Notes under the pieces: model-generated | Databases searched by the model: none | What the model was told of the DNA's origin: nothing | The model's input: the letters and a program-made list of their open reading frames with translations, nothing else | Assembly (NCBI GenBank): GCA_023415915.1 | Contig: JAEZIZ010000083.1 | Span: forward strand, 62,001 to 126,000 | From: Bacillota bacterium | Lineage (GTDB): Bacteria; Bacillota; Clostridia; Christensenellales; SZUA-584 | DNA: 64,000 nt | Reading direction: 5' to 3' | Shown here: positions 53,646 through 62,941 of the stretch, piece after piece | Numbering within the stretch: the first letter of the stretch is position 1 | How the letters are laid out: each line of letters begins with the position of its first letter | Made by a program: the position numbers and the translations under genes

Positions 53646-54047
53646 ATGAAAAACAGAAAAGGGTTTACATTGATAGAAATGCTAGTAGTCGTCGCCCTTA
53701 TAGGAGCGGTTTCTCTGTTGATGTATTCCTTTTTCGGCCAGGGGTTCAGCCTTTACGCGGCGGAATCCAAATCGGCGGACGAGCAGACAAGCTTAAGACA
53801 GGTGCTCTCCGAAATAACAAACAAGTCAAGGCTCACAAAAGCGGATCAGGTAACGGCAGACGCGGGCATATTGACAATAGGCGCATACGTATACAGGCTG
53901 GACGGCGAAAAGATAACGAGGAACGGAACCGTTATTGCAAGCGGTATAACATCGTTCAGCGCAAGCAAAACGGACGGCCTGCTGGAAATCGGGCTTAAAA
54001 GCGTTTCGGGCAAAAGCATATCGACGTCGGTTTCTCTATTGGGATAA
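53646..54047 (+). CDS. Minor pilin, PilW/GspJ-like
   Basis: 133 residues. Very short leader KNRKG then FTLIEMLVVVALIGAVSLLM. The rest is beta-rich (GILTIGAYVYRLDGEKITRN) with a SSR-like domain shape seen in GspJ-type pseudopilins. It lies three bases after the PilV-like gene. Distinguishing PilW from GspJ by eye is not possible. Confidence 0.85.
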   Translation: MKNRKGFTLIEMLVVVALIGAVSLLMYSFFGQGFSLYAAESKSADEQTSLRQVLSEITNKSRLTKADQVTADAGILTIGAYVYRLDGEKITRNGTVIASGITSFSASKTDGLLEIGLKSVSGKSISTSVSLLG

Positions 54048-54057
54048 GGGGTGAAAT

Positions 54058-55392
54058 TTGATGAAATGTTTGTGTTTTATTAAAAAGAATACCCGCGGCT
54101 CGGCCATCATTATGGCGCTCGTTACGATGACGCTGCTTGTATGCCTTGGGCTTGCGCTGATAACCGTATCTATGGGCAACCTCGATGTTACCGCAGCCGA
54201 CGCCGCCAACAACGACGCGTATTACGCGGCATCATCGGGCGTGAACAGCGCTATAGAACAGATTAAGTCTGAAGCCGCAAATTACTACAACACAATGCTT
54301 CAGGCGCAGGGCACGACTTACACTCAGCTGTACAATAACTTCTTTAACGGCATTAACAGCAACGCGCAGAGCAGGTTTAAAGAGCCGTCCATATCGGGCG
54401 TTAAAACCTCTACAACATTTACGCAAGGCGCGTTCGATCCCGATAAGAACGAGTGTACGTTTCTTGTTTCCTGCACCGCGACAGCGCCTAAAGACATGAA
54501 ATATAAAGTGAACGGCTCCGTTAGAATCAGGCGTGTGGACGTTAACGCGGGCGGCGTTTGGAACGTGCCCAACAACGGCAGCGCAGTAATTGCCGGAGGT
54601 TCTCTGAACTTTAACAACAATTCTGGAATTAATATTAATACTAAAAGTAACGTAGATATAGCAAGTACCAACAATTCAGACCTGATTAAATTTAACAAGG
54701 GCGGGCAACTTATTCTTGATCCCAACGTTGGATTGACTATTAATGACAACCTTAAGTACCCCTCGTATACCGTGCCGGCGGGCGCAACCGAACTAGGTTA
54801 CGTCAACTTATCGGGGGGAACTCATTACGGAGACGTCTACTGTACGAGCTTCAGATCCAACATAGAAGTTCACGGCAATATATATTGCCGGGGTAACGTC
54901 ACGATAGCGGGAGGAAACGTATACGGCAATATTATCTGCGACGGCTCCGTTACTTTTACTAACGCTACGCTTAAAGGAGCCATACTTGCCAAAAACGGCA
55001 TAACCACGAACGGCGGCACGATACACGGCAGCCTGTTCTCCCCCGCCGCTATAACCACGCAAGGCGGCACTACGTTCATACACGGCATAATATATTCCTC
55101 GACTAAGATAACGGTAGGCGCAAGCGGCTCTAACGGCATACTTTACTCGGGCGGCGGCGCGGGAGGAAATTCGGGAGATATAGAAATTACGGGAAGCCCG
55201 ACTTTCAACCTCATAGTTGCGAAGCGAAACATCACGCTTAACGGCGTTTGGGCGTCGGTGGAGTATTCAGCACAGAATATAATCGATATACTCGCGGACC
55301 CGGTAAACAGCTTCTTTGTTTCCGGCTCCAGGCCGACGCTTATCGATGTAATCGTAAGCGAGGAAGTTTCGCCCGCGGGCAGTATAAGCTAA
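54058..55392 (+). CDS. PilX/GspK-like minor pilin with a beta-helix C-terminus
   Basis: 444 residues. N-terminal hydrophobic helix SAIIMALVTMTLLVCLGLAL after NTRG, like PilX or GspK-type proteins that begin without the usual Glu5. The C-terminal 210 residues are a repetitive glycine/asparagine beta-helix, GGNVYGNIICDGSVTFTNAT and TTNGGTIHGSLFSPAA, like the polymer-forming bactofilin pattern. A pilus protein with a bactofilin-like shell is unusual. A well-placed ribosome binding site (AGGGGTGA) precedes ATG. Confidence 0.8.
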   Translation: MMKCLCFIKKNTRGSAIIMALVTMTLLVCLGLALITVSMGNLDVTAADAANNDAYYAASSGVNSAIEQIKSEAANYYNTMLQAQGTTYTQLYNNFFNGINSNAQSRFKEPSISGVKTSTTFTQGAFDPDKNECTFLVSCTATAPKDMKYKVNGSVRIRRVDVNAGGVWNVPNNGSAVIAGGSLNFNNNSGININTKSNVDIASTNNSDLIKFNKGGQLILDPNVGLTINDNLKYPSYTVPAGATELGYVNLSGGTHYGDVYCTSFRSNIEVHGNIYCRGNVTIAGGNVYGNIICDGSVTFTNATLKGAILAKNGITTNGGTIHGSLFSPAAITTQGGTTFIHGIIYSSTKITVGASGSNGILYSGGGAGGNSGDIEITGSPTFNLIVAKRNITLNGVWASVEYSAQNIIDILADPVNSFFVSGSRPTLIDVIVSEEVSPAGSIS

Positions 55393-55401
55393 GGAGTTTT
55401 T

Positions 55402-56448
55402 ATGGCGATACGACAAACGTCCACACTAGCGGTGGACATAGGCAACTCAAATCTTAAACTGATACAAACGTCCTCTGACGGCAGGATACAGAAATTCGCC
55501 GTCCACAAGATGCCGGAAGGCTGCGTGGACGACCTTAATATTTCTTCCGAAGAGGCGCTTGTACGTTCGCTGAAAACTGCGAGAAGAATTTCAAAAATGC
55601 CGGGAGGAAGCTGCAACCTCGTATTGAGCGGAAGCGATATCATTATCCGTCATTTTACGCTTCCGGTGTTGGAGGAAAAGCAGCTTTATCAGAACATACT
55701 AAACGAGATGTCAGGCTATCTTCCCGTCGATACCGATAAGTATTATCTGGACTACAAAATTGAAAGCGTGGTTAAGGAAGACGGCATAGACATGTACAAC
55801 CTGCTCGTGACTACTGCCCATAAGCGCACCATAGACACGTACAGAAGAGTGCTGCGTTCGGCGGGCTTCAACGTTAAGGTGATAGACACGTGCGAGAACG
55901 CCAAGGAAAAGCTGCTGCGCTTCAACCGCGAAAGAAACCCCGATTTCAATATAGACGGCGGGATATGCATTTTGGATTTGGGCACAAAACACACGCGCAT
56001 TAATATTTACAACAACGGCTTTTTTTACGTCAGCAACATTATTAAGCGCTCCGGCCAAAGCATAACCGACGTTATCGCGCAGTACTCGGGCAAGGATGTG
56101 CTCGTTTCGGAAATGATAAAGCGCGAAGTTAACTTTTTAAGCGGCGAGCATACCAATAAAGAGCTCAAATCCGCCGTCGTTTACGAAGTCGATTCGATGC
56201 TGCTTGAAATAGCGCGCGTGTTCGACTATTTCAAGAACCGCACGAAAAACAGCGTAAATACGGTATATATCTCTGGCGGGGGCGCGCTAATGCCCGGGCT
56301 TAAGGATTATATGGAACAGCATCTGATGCTGCCGGTTAAGTTCGCATCCGACCTTGTAAAGGCCGCGTCCAATATCACGATGGACACTGGTGGGCTTTCA
56401 TTCCTTATCAATGCTTATGCGGCGGTTTTCAGGGAGGAACAGAAATGA
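55402..56448 (+). CDS. pilM: Type IV pilus assembly protein PilM
   Basis: 348 residues, actin-like ATPase. Start TLAVDIGNSNLKLIQTS and ATP-binding ILDLGTKHTRINIYNNG; end GGGALMPGLKDYMEQHL. It works at the cytoplasmic side with PilN, PilO. Overlaps pilN by four bases (ATGA). Confidence 0.93.
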   Translation: MAIRQTSTLAVDIGNSNLKLIQTSSDGRIQKFAVHKMPEGCVDDLNISSEEALVRSLKTARRISKMPGGSCNLVLSGSDIIIRHFTLPVLEEKQLYQNILNEMSGYLPVDTDKYYLDYKIESVVKEDGIDMYNLLVTTAHKRTIDTYRRVLRSAGFNVKVIDTCENAKEKLLRFNRERNPDFNIDGGICILDLGTKHTRINIYNNGFFYVSNIIKRSGQSITDVIAQYSGKDVLVSEMIKREVNFLSGEHTNKELKSAVVYEVDSMLLEIARVFDYFKNRTKNSVNTVYISGGGALMPGLKDYMEQHLMLPVKFASDLVKAASNITMDTGGLSFLINAYAAVFREEQK

Positions 56449-57077
56449 AAAACGACATCAACCTGTTATACAAACGCAGGATAAAGACATACTCGGGCAA
56501 AAATATAGCTATCGCATTGCTGCTTATAGTGGTTATAGCGGCTGGTATGTACGCGGGCATAGCCATTCCTTCCGGTACGATAAGCGCGATGAAAATAGAG
56601 GCCGCGCAGCTTGACAGCCATATAAGCTCCTTAAGTGAAACGCAGAAGGACTTAATGGATAAAACGCAGCGGGAAGCGATGCTTTCGCTTCAAATAGCTG
56701 AGCTCGAGGCTATAGACAATTCGCGGCTGGATATAGCGAAATTTCTCAATGCCGTTGAAGCGTCGCTGCCTACAGAAGCCAATTTATCGTCGCTTCAGTT
56801 CACCGACGAAGCGATAAACCTTATAGGCACGGCAAACAGCGACAACGATATATCGACTTTTTGCCTGCGGCTTAAAGAGCAGAACGTGTTTAAGGACGTT
56901 TACATAACAAACAGCACGTCCGACGGGCAGGCATTGAGCTTCGGCATTATAGCCACGCTGCCTTCGCCGCTGAGCAACATAGAGCTTATAAAAGCGATAG
57001 AACAGGCGGATATAGCGCAGGACGCGGCAGCGGCTGCGCAGCAGGCTTCAAATGTAACGGAGGCGGCGGGCAAATGA
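56445..57077 (+). CDS. pilN: Type IV pilus assembly protein PilN
   Basis: 210 residues. Short cytoplasmic start KNDINLLYKRRIK, which binds PilM, one membrane helix (IAIALLLIVVIAAGMYAG), a coiled coil and an alpha/beta outer domain. It overlaps pilM and pilO by four bases each, as is typical for the alignment complex. Confidence 0.92.
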   Translation: MKNDINLLYKRRIKTYSGKNIAIALLLIVVIAAGMYAGIAIPSGTISAMKIEAAQLDSHISSLSETQKDLMDKTQREAMLSLQIAELEAIDNSRLDIAKFLNAVEASLPTEANLSSLQFTDEAINLIGTANSDNDISTFCLRLKEQNVFKDVYITNSTSDGQALSFGIIATLPSPLSNIELIKAIEQADIAQDAAAAAQQASNVTEAAGK

Positions 57078-57745
57078 GCATGACGAAACGCGAAAAGATA
57101 TTGATTGTCATAGTACTTATACTTGCGGTATTTTTTGTATACTATATGTACCTGCTTAAACCGCGCCTCGACGAAAGCGAAGCGCTGAAGTTGGACATAG
57201 AAAACAAAAAGCAGCTTATAGCAACAAACGAACAGATGCAGAAAAACGTTCACGAAATAGACGAAAGAAACTCGCTCTATGAAGGCCGTTTAAGCCAGTA
57301 CGGTGGCAGCATACTTGAGGATTTTGACCAGCCGTCGGCGCTTGTATATCTTAGCGATATTGTGTCAAAGCACGCCAAAAAACTGACTATAGCCTTTGAG
57401 CGGGTAAACGAGACCAACCATGTAAGAATAAATAAAGCGATGCTGACCATGAACTCAACATACGACGGCTTGAAATCCGTGCTCAAATCCCTTGACGAAG
57501 GCTCTTACTTCTTAAAAGTAACAGGGCTTACTGTTACGCAGGAGCGGCCGGAAGAGGTTTTGGCAGAGGAAACGGCAGACGCGGAAGGTGAAACTTCGAC
57601 GCCCGAGGAGACATCCGCCCCTGCGGAAAACTCGCTTAACGTAACGATGATGCTGGAGTTCTACAACTTCGGCGCGGATCTGCCGCCCGATAAGCAATAT
57701 CCGTTTACCGAAGGCAAGTCTTACGGCGGAGACATATTTTACTGA
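57074..57745 (+). CDS. pilO: Type IV pilus assembly protein PilO
   Basis: 223 residues. Single membrane helix (ILIVIVLILAVFFVYYMYLL), coiled coil (SEALKLDIENKKQLIATNEQ) and a ferredoxin-like outer domain, then a Glu-rich tail (AEETADAEGETSTPEETSAP) that is unusual. With PilM and PilN it forms the assembly ring. No pilP or pilQ follows, fitting a single-membrane cell. Confidence 0.88.
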   Translation: MSMTKREKILIVIVLILAVFFVYYMYLLKPRLDESEALKLDIENKKQLIATNEQMQKNVHEIDERNSLYEGRLSQYGGSILEDFDQPSALVYLSDIVSKHAKKLTIAFERVNETNHVRINKAMLTMNSTYDGLKSVLKSLDEGSYFLKVTGLTVTQERPEEVLAEETADAEGETSTPEETSAPAENSLNVTMMLEFYNFGADLPPDKQYPFTEGKSYGGDIFY

Positions 57746-57763
57746 TTAGCATTCAGATAATAA

Positions 57764-57791
57764 AGAGCCAACCTTCAAGGGTGGTTTTTTT
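57764..57791 (+). terminator. Terminator of the pilus operon
   Basis: GCCAACCTT and AGGGTGGT can pair with one A-G mismatch around CAA, then TTTTTTT. It starts 19 bases after the pilO stop. Confidence 0.65.
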
Positions 57792-57866
57792 ACTGAACCC
57801 TATAAGAAACACTTGCTGTATAACTTAGCGGCATATTATGATTCCGCCAACCGTATAGGCCCCACA

Positions 57867-57895
57867 CCCCATCAAGTCTTGCGACTTGCTGGGGA
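57867..57895 (-). repeat. Reversed copy of the GGGGTCCCCAGCAAG repeat
   Basis: On the minus strand, CCCCAGCAAGTCGCAAGACT then TGATGGGG, matching CCCCAGCAAG...GACTTAATGGGG between dapA and dapB. It can form the same hairpin. Confidence 0.65.
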
Positions 57896-57899
57896 ACAA

Positions 57900-57946
57900 G
57901 CCTTCCCATTTGAGGGGAAGGTGGCGCAAAGCGCCGGATGAGGTGT
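57900..57946. repeat. Second repeat family, AAGGTGGCGCAAAGCG
   Basis: Contains CCTTCCC...GGGGAAGG (hairpin arm) and then AAGGTGGCGCAAAGCGCCGG and GATGAGGTG, repeated in part at 40603-40697. Many Clostridia carry similar intergenic elements. Confidence 0.6.
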
Positions 57947-58049
57947 ATCATAAAGCAGGCTTTGGCAAAGACAAAAGGGGAAAAGTATGTAAACCCATTT
58001 AAATGTTTATTGGGGCAGGTGAAAGCTTGCCGGTGTGAATTCCTCTGAT

Positions 58050-59057
58050 TCAGCGCTTATCGTCTTCGTATAATTTGCTGAGAGAATCGGCAAGAGCCTT
58101 TATATCGCTGCGAAGGTCGTCTGGGGAGAGCACCTCCGCCTTGTCGCCGAATATAGTAAGCCAGGAGAGAAACCCGGGGCTTACTCTTACGTTCACCGAT
58201 ACGGTAAACCATCCGTCTTTAATATTGGAAACGCTTACGTCGAGTCCGAACCTGTCGTATACGGCGGTTGCAAGCTCGTCGCGGAAGCGTATGCGCACGG
58301 TGCGCATTTCCCCGCCGAACATGCTGAATACGCTGCGGTGGTACTCGTCAAAGTCTATGTAGTTCTTATATTCGGACACCTCGTTTATGTTCCTTACCGT
58401 CTCCCCCGTCACCTCCACCTTTGTCATGCGGTCCAGCCTGAAATGCGAAAGGTTGTCATACTTGTCTATGTTGCACACGAGGTAATACGCGTCTTCAAAC
58501 CACATGAGCGAATAAGGGCTCGCAAAATACCTCCTGCCCTCTTTTCTCAGCCTAAGCGTCTTGTCGGGCATGTATTCAAAATACAAAAACGATATCTTTT
58601 TCGCCGCGGAGAGCGCCTGTACTATCTTGTCGATGTTGTAGTATATCTCTTCGTTCTTTGTTTTAAGCGTGCGCACAAGCTCCAGCCGCTCGCGGAACGT
58701 TTTTTGCTGCGCGTTGCTGAAAAAACTTCCAAGCTTGTTTATAAGCTGCGCCGATTTCTTCTGCGTGATAAACTTCGCTGCGGATACTGCGCTCGCGCAT
58801 ATCTCCGCCTCCGCTATCTCCATGGCGCGCTCGCCCAAAAAATACGCCGCACCGCCGTCCGACGTTTTTACAATATCGTAGCCGAGGTCCCTTAAAAGAT
58901 TTATGTCGGAATAAATGGCTTTGCGCTCCGCCTCTATGCCATTGCTTCTCAAATATTCGAGTATATCGTTCATCTTTTTAGGGTTGTGTTCGTCGGTGTA
59001 TTTAGTAAAGTAATCCAGCAAAAGCAGCAGCTTTGCCCGCTTTGGATAATCAGCCAT
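58050..59057 (-). CDS. WYL-domain transcriptional regulator
   Basis: 335 residues from ATG 59055-59057 with GGAGGGGTG upstream; a longer frame starts before that site. N-terminal winged helix (DYFTKYTDEHNPKKMNDILE), then the WYL domain with RYFASPYSLMWFEDAYYLV and the RMTKVEV strand, and a C-terminal WCX part. WYL proteins are regulators that sense nucleotide or nucleic-acid ligands. It stands alone, so its target is unknown. Confidence 0.9.
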   Translation of the reverse strand: MADYPKRAKLLLLLDYFTKYTDEHNPKKMNDILEYLRSNGIEAERKAIYSDINLLRDLGYDIVKTSDGGAAYFLGERAMEIAEAEICASAVSAAKFITQKKSAQLINKLGSFFSNAQQKTFRERLELVRTLKTKNEEIYYNIDKIVQALSAAKKISFLYFEYMPDKTLRLRKEGRRYFASPYSLMWFEDAYYLVCNIDKYDNLSHFRLDRMTKVEVTGETVRNINEVSEYKNYIDFDEYHRSVFSMFGGEMRTVRIRFRDELATAVYDRFGLDVSVSNIKDGWFTVSVNVRVSPGFLSWLTIFGDKAEVLSPDDLRSDIKALADSLSKLYEDDKR

Positions 59058-59245
59058 CAGCACCCCTCCAAAATATTTACCACAAACTATACGTATAACA
59101 TAACTATACCATTTATTTTCATAAGAGCAAAGGAATATGTCGAATCTACATTTAATCTGGAGAGTCATAGAAAAAGCTTGCGCTGCGTGCTTGCATCTTT
59201 ATATGTTTAAATAGCGCAAAATATAGAAATTACTGTGAAAAGAAA

Positions 59246-60691
59246 TTAATAACCCAAGCTCCTGTCTATAACGCTGCCATCTATGGCGTTAATAGTCAAT
59301 TCGCTGAGGCCTGGCCATGTTATGGTCTTGTATGTTTTGTTGGGTTCTTTCCATTCTTCAATAGCTTTATCCGAATAAGTCCATGAGAAATTTCCAAAAA
59401 AATCCCAAACCGGAATAGCCATATATTCATCATTGGTATCTTTTTTCTTAACTATCGTCATTCCCAGTTCAATCCTGTCGATCTTAAAAGTAGTATAATC
59501 ATAATAATCACTAAAGTCATCCATGAAAGCATTATGGATGCTTATTTGCTGTTTAGTATACTCTCTAATAATATCGAATGGCAACATTGCGACATTATCG
59601 TTAACTATTTTTGAAACCTGCTTTGGATTATCCCACACGAAGGCAATAATCCCCGTATCATCAATAAAAAACGACATAAATTCATAATCCCATGGTTTTC
59701 CATGCTCTCCGCTGTATTCCGCTGGGTTAGTAACGTATGTTATGGGTACATTTTGTATTTGTCTTGTATAGTGCAAAACATAACATTCATTTTCAACAAC
59801 GACTGATTCCAATCTTTCTTTGATTTGTTCCTTTGGACATATGCTATAGCCATAATACCGCATATCTTTATCCAACTTTGCAGCAACGTTATCCGCTAAT
59901 TCTTTAGCTTGGTTTAAACCGATTTTTATTCCCTTGGGTAGGGATTCACTAAACGGCTGATATGATTTCAAACTGTTACTAATATGAAGACTGTTACTAA
60001 TATCGAGAAAATAATCGTATTTACTTTGACAGTACGCCATTTGGCTTTTGCCGCTGTCTTCCGAGTTATTAATTATTATCTTGGATGATTTTCCTTTATC
60101 TAAAGAAACAAGGGAAATATAGCCGGGATCATCATCGATTTTGTCCCAATCAATATTTGATAATTCAGAAAACCCTTTGCTGTTTGACAGCCTGTTTTCA
60201 TAGTCCTTAATTTTAAATTCTAAATTTGCTATTGTGCCTTCACTGTCTAGTTCGGGGTTGTTTCGGAGCTTATTTATTGTTTGTTTAATGTCAAGTATCG
60301 TCTCGGTGATTTCTTCAGGCGTCATATAATCACTTGCGCCGAGCTTGATATCGCCGTTAAAAAAAATGTCCGCTATGTTTTTCAGGTCGTTCTTATTAAA
60401 ATACCTATGTTTGATATTTGCGACAGGAAATTTATCTGTATCGGGCACTTTGACAACCGCATCGACGATAACATGCATAGGTACCTTTGCGTAATGGCTT
60501 TCATATATCTTAAAGTCTTCTTTCCATGTAGCGGTATCCACTTTGAATAACTCATCATTATCCTTTTCAATTAAATTGGTTAAATTATCGTTTCCTTTAT
60601 TAACCACTATCTCTTTTTGGGGATTAGGCTGGCAAGCGGCAATAAAAATGAGCATTATACTCAATAAAACCAATATCAAAAATCTTTTCAT
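59246..60691 (-). CDS. Large lipoprotein of unknown function
   Basis: 481 residues starting at KRFLILVLLS (ATG 60689-60691); a start four codons earlier is possible. Lipobox FIAA before Cys20. The mature part alternates helices and strands, with a Lys/Glu-rich middle and C-terminal GLSELTINAIDGSVIDRSLG. It vaguely resembles Clostridia lipoproteins labelled DUF6034, but that is a weak guess. It stands alone between the WYL regulator and ArsR, with no signs of an operon. Confidence 0.75.
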   Translation of the reverse strand: MKRFLILVLLSIMLIFIAACQPNPQKEIVVNKGNDNLTNLIEKDNDELFKVDTATWKEDFKIYESHYAKVPMHVIVDAVVKVPDTDKFPVANIKHRYFNKNDLKNIADIFFNGDIKLGASDYMTPEEITETILDIKQTINKLRNNPELDSEGTIANLEFKIKDYENRLSNSKGFSELSNIDWDKIDDDPGYISLVSLDKGKSSKIIINNSEDSGKSQMAYCQSKYDYFLDISNSLHISNSLKSYQPFSESLPKGIKIGLNQAKELADNVAAKLDKDMRYYGYSICPKEQIKERLESVVVENECYVLHYTRQIQNVPITYVTNPAEYSGEHGKPWDYEFMSFFIDDTGIIAFVWDNPKQVSKIVNDNVAMLPFDIIREYTKQQISIHNAFMDDFSDYYDYTTFKIDRIELGMTIVKKKDTNDEYMAIPVWDFFGNFSWTYSDKAIEEWKEPNKTYKTITWPGLSELTINAIDGSVIDRSLGY

Positions 60692-60885
60692 ACTATGCTC
60701 CAAAATGCGACCTAAATTGCTTAGTAGCTATGTTAAGTGAACCGCTAATAAAATAGCGGTTCACTACTCTTTATGGTTAAAATACTACATACAAACATGT
60801 TATATCTGTATTTTATTATATTACTATTATATGTCAAGTCCTTTTATGGAATTATGTGTTAAATTAAACGCTTAAGGCAGTAACG

Positions 60886-61155
60886 TTATTTGGGAAGCAG
60901 TTCAAGGAGGCGCAGCGTAGCTTTGTCAACGACTTTGTAGCAAACGTAATTGCCGTTGCGTTCGCCCGCCACTATTCCCGCCGCTTTGAGTTTTGAAAGA
61001 TGAAGTGAAATAACGGGCTGCGGTATGCCGAGATCCTCGCATATCTGCTTTACATGGCAGCCTTTTTTTGATATGCCGTTTATAATGCATAGCCTTACCG
61101 GGTGCCCCAGCACTTTAAGCTTTGAAGCGAGCTTTTCATATTCAGTATAATTCAT
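60886..61155 (-). CDS. ArsR-family repressor, possible sulfur sensor
   Basis: 89 residues. Winged helix: LASKLKVLGHPVRLCIING, then recognition helix GIPQPVISLHLSKLKAAG. Cys at 23, 33, 39 and 72. ArsR members with two cysteines in this region sense metals or persulfides. Its start overlaps the CoA-disulfide reductase gene by four bases, so it is the second gene of that unit and probably controls it. A perfect inverted repeat upstream of that unit is a likely operator. Confidence 0.88.
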   Translation of the reverse strand: MNYTEYEKLASKLKVLGHPVRLCIINGISKKGCHVKQICEDLGIPQPVISLHLSKLKAAGIVAGERNGNYVCYKVVDKATLRLLELLPK

Positions 61156-62810
61156 TGCTGTTTCGCCGCCTTATTACTGCACAGTATTTCATACAAGCTG
61201 TAGCCACCCGAAAGAGATTTAACATTGAATCCGCGCTGCTTAAGCATCCTTTCCGCCGTATATGCCGCCTGGCCGTTGCCGCAGAACAGTATTATCTCTT
61301 TGTCTTCGGGAAGCTCGCTTATCCTGCCCCGCAGCTCGTCGGCAGGGATATTAACCGCACCGCATATAGTACCCGCCTCATACTCGTTTTTAGGTCGCAA
61401 ATCGACCAACAGCGCGTCTGCCGCGCAGTCTATATCATGCCAATGAACTATGTCTGATAACCCCTCCATTATATCGGAAGCCACGTATCCCGCGATATTC
61501 ACCGGGTCTTTAGGAGCGCCGAACGGAGGCGCGTAAGCGAGCTCCAGCTCAGAGAGCCTGTCGGCGGTTAACCCCGCTCTCATTGCGGTGGCAACCACGT
61601 CTATACGCTTATCCACTCCGTCGCCGCCCGCTATCTGCACGCCGAGTATCCTGCCCATACGCTTTTCAAACATCAGCTTTATAGTCATAACTCCGGCGCC
61701 GGGATAATACGGAGCGTGCGAATAAGCGCGTATATAGATTTTTTCATAGTTCTCTTCGCGTTCTTTAAGCGTTGTTTCGGAAAGCCCCGCGCTTGCGAAA
61801 ACCGAATCGAAAAGCTTCAATATCGTTACGCCCAATGTTTTTCTGTATTTTGAATTGAACCCGCAGATATTGTCGGCGGCTATCCTGCCCTGCTTTTCGG
61901 CTGGAGACGCGAGCGGTATTACCGCCTTGCCTCCCGAGAGGCATTCCACCTCCACGGCGTCTCCCACCGCGTATATATCCTTGTCCGTCGTCTGCTGACG
62001 CTCATCCACAAGTATGCCGCCCGTTAAGCCTATGCCGAGGCCCGCATTTCTTGCCAGCGAAACCTCGGGCGCTACGCCTCCCCCCAGTATTACCATATCC
62101 GCGGAAAGCTTTCCACCGTTGGAAAGCTCAACCCCCACGCCGTGTTCCGATTCGTTCATTGAAACAAGCGTGGCGCCCGTGATAATCAGCATGCCTTTTT
62201 TCCGGAGCTCCATTTCTGCGAACACGGCCATGTCGTCGTCAAACGCAGGCAATACGTGGCTGTTTTCCTCGACCAGCGTAGTGGTTATTCCGCGCCTTGA
62301 TATGTTTTCCGCTATCTCCAGCCCTATATATCCGCCCCCTAATATTATGGCGCGCCTTACGTCGTTTTTTTCTATATGCTCCGTAATGGATATCGAATCG
62401 GCCATGGTTCTAAGCACAAAAACCTTATCCGAATCTATGGCAGTTTCGGGCTTTAAAGGCACCGCTCCCGTTGCAAGCACAATCTTGTCGTATTTTTGCT
62501 GATATCTCCTCCCTGTAGAGATGTTCTTTAATTCGATCTTTTTCTCACGCCTGTTTATACTTATAACCTCTGTGTTGACCTTTACGGTTATGTTGTGCTT
62601 GTTTTTAAAATCGCCCGGCGTCTGCAGTATAAGGTCGCCTGCGGATTTTACTACGCCTCCCACATAATAAGGAAGCCCGCAGCTCGAAAACGAAACAGCC
62701 GGCCCTTTTTCAAATATCGTTATCCTTGCGCGCTCGTCAAGCCTGCGCAAACGCATCGCGGCGCTCGTGCCCCCTGCAATTCCGCCCACTATAATATATT
62801 TTCTTTCCAT
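61152..62810 (-). CDS. CoA-disulfide reductase fused to a rhodanese domain
   Basis: 552 residues. FAD/NAD(P)H disulfide-reductase fold (YIIVGGIAGGTSAAMRL), with the single catalytic Cys44 in SFSSCGLPYYV used with CoA. The C-terminal 100 residues are a rhodanese domain with Cys510 in LFCGNGQAAY. In related enzymes this pair reduces CoA disulfide and CoA-persulfide or polysulfide with NADH. Overlaps arsR, and a perfect palindrome lies before its start. Confidence 0.93.
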   Translation of the reverse strand: MERKYIIVGGIAGGTSAAMRLRRLDERARITIFEKGPAVSFSSCGLPYYVGGVVKSAGDLILQTPGDFKNKHNITVKVNTEVISINRREKKIELKNISTGRRYQQKYDKIVLATGAVPLKPETAIDSDKVFVLRTMADSISITEHIEKNDVRRAIILGGGYIGLEIAENISRRGITTTLVEENSHVLPAFDDDMAVFAEMELRKKGMLIITGATLVSMNESEHGVGVELSNGGKLSADMVILGGGVAPEVSLARNAGLGIGLTGGILVDERQQTTDKDIYAVGDAVEVECLSGGKAVIPLASPAEKQGRIAADNICGFNSKYRKTLGVTILKLFDSVFASAGLSETTLKEREENYEKIYIRAYSHAPYYPGAGVMTIKLMFEKRMGRILGVQIAGGDGVDKRIDVVATAMRAGLTADRLSELELAYAPPFGAPKDPVNIAGYVASDIMEGLSDIVHWHDIDCAADALLVDLRPKNEYEAGTICGAVNIPADELRGRISELPEDKEIILFCGNGQAAYTAERMLKQRGFNVKSLSGGYSLYEILCSNKAAKQQ

Positions 62811-62820
62811 ATTCCGCCTT

Positions 62821-62848
62821 TCGAATATTTGTTTATCATAATATTCGA
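62821..62848 (-). promoter_or_regulatory. Likely operator of the CoA-disulfide reductase-ArsR unit
   Basis: TCGAATATT and AATATTCGA are perfect nine-base arms with a ten-base spacer, 11 bases before the reductase ATG and overlapping its ribosome binding site edge. Size and symmetry fit an ArsR dimer site, so ArsR would block the unit's own transcription. Inferred. Confidence 0.6.
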
Positions 62849-62941
62849 TTATTTATGCATTTCCCCTTTTTTATTTTACCTTATAACTGACAGTTTATGT
62901 TCTGTTTACATTTTGATATAATCAACCAAGGAGGCAGCGCT

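Larger units (their letters stand above)
57792..58049. other. Intergenic stretch with repeat-derived sequence
   Basis: No gene. It holds a reversed copy of the GGGGTCCCCAGCAAG family at 57867-57895 and a second repeat, AAGCCTTCCC...GAGGGGAAGGTGGCGCAAAGCG, at 57900-57946, which partly matches the one at 40603-40697. It lies between convergent pilO and WYL regulator genes. Confidence 0.6.
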
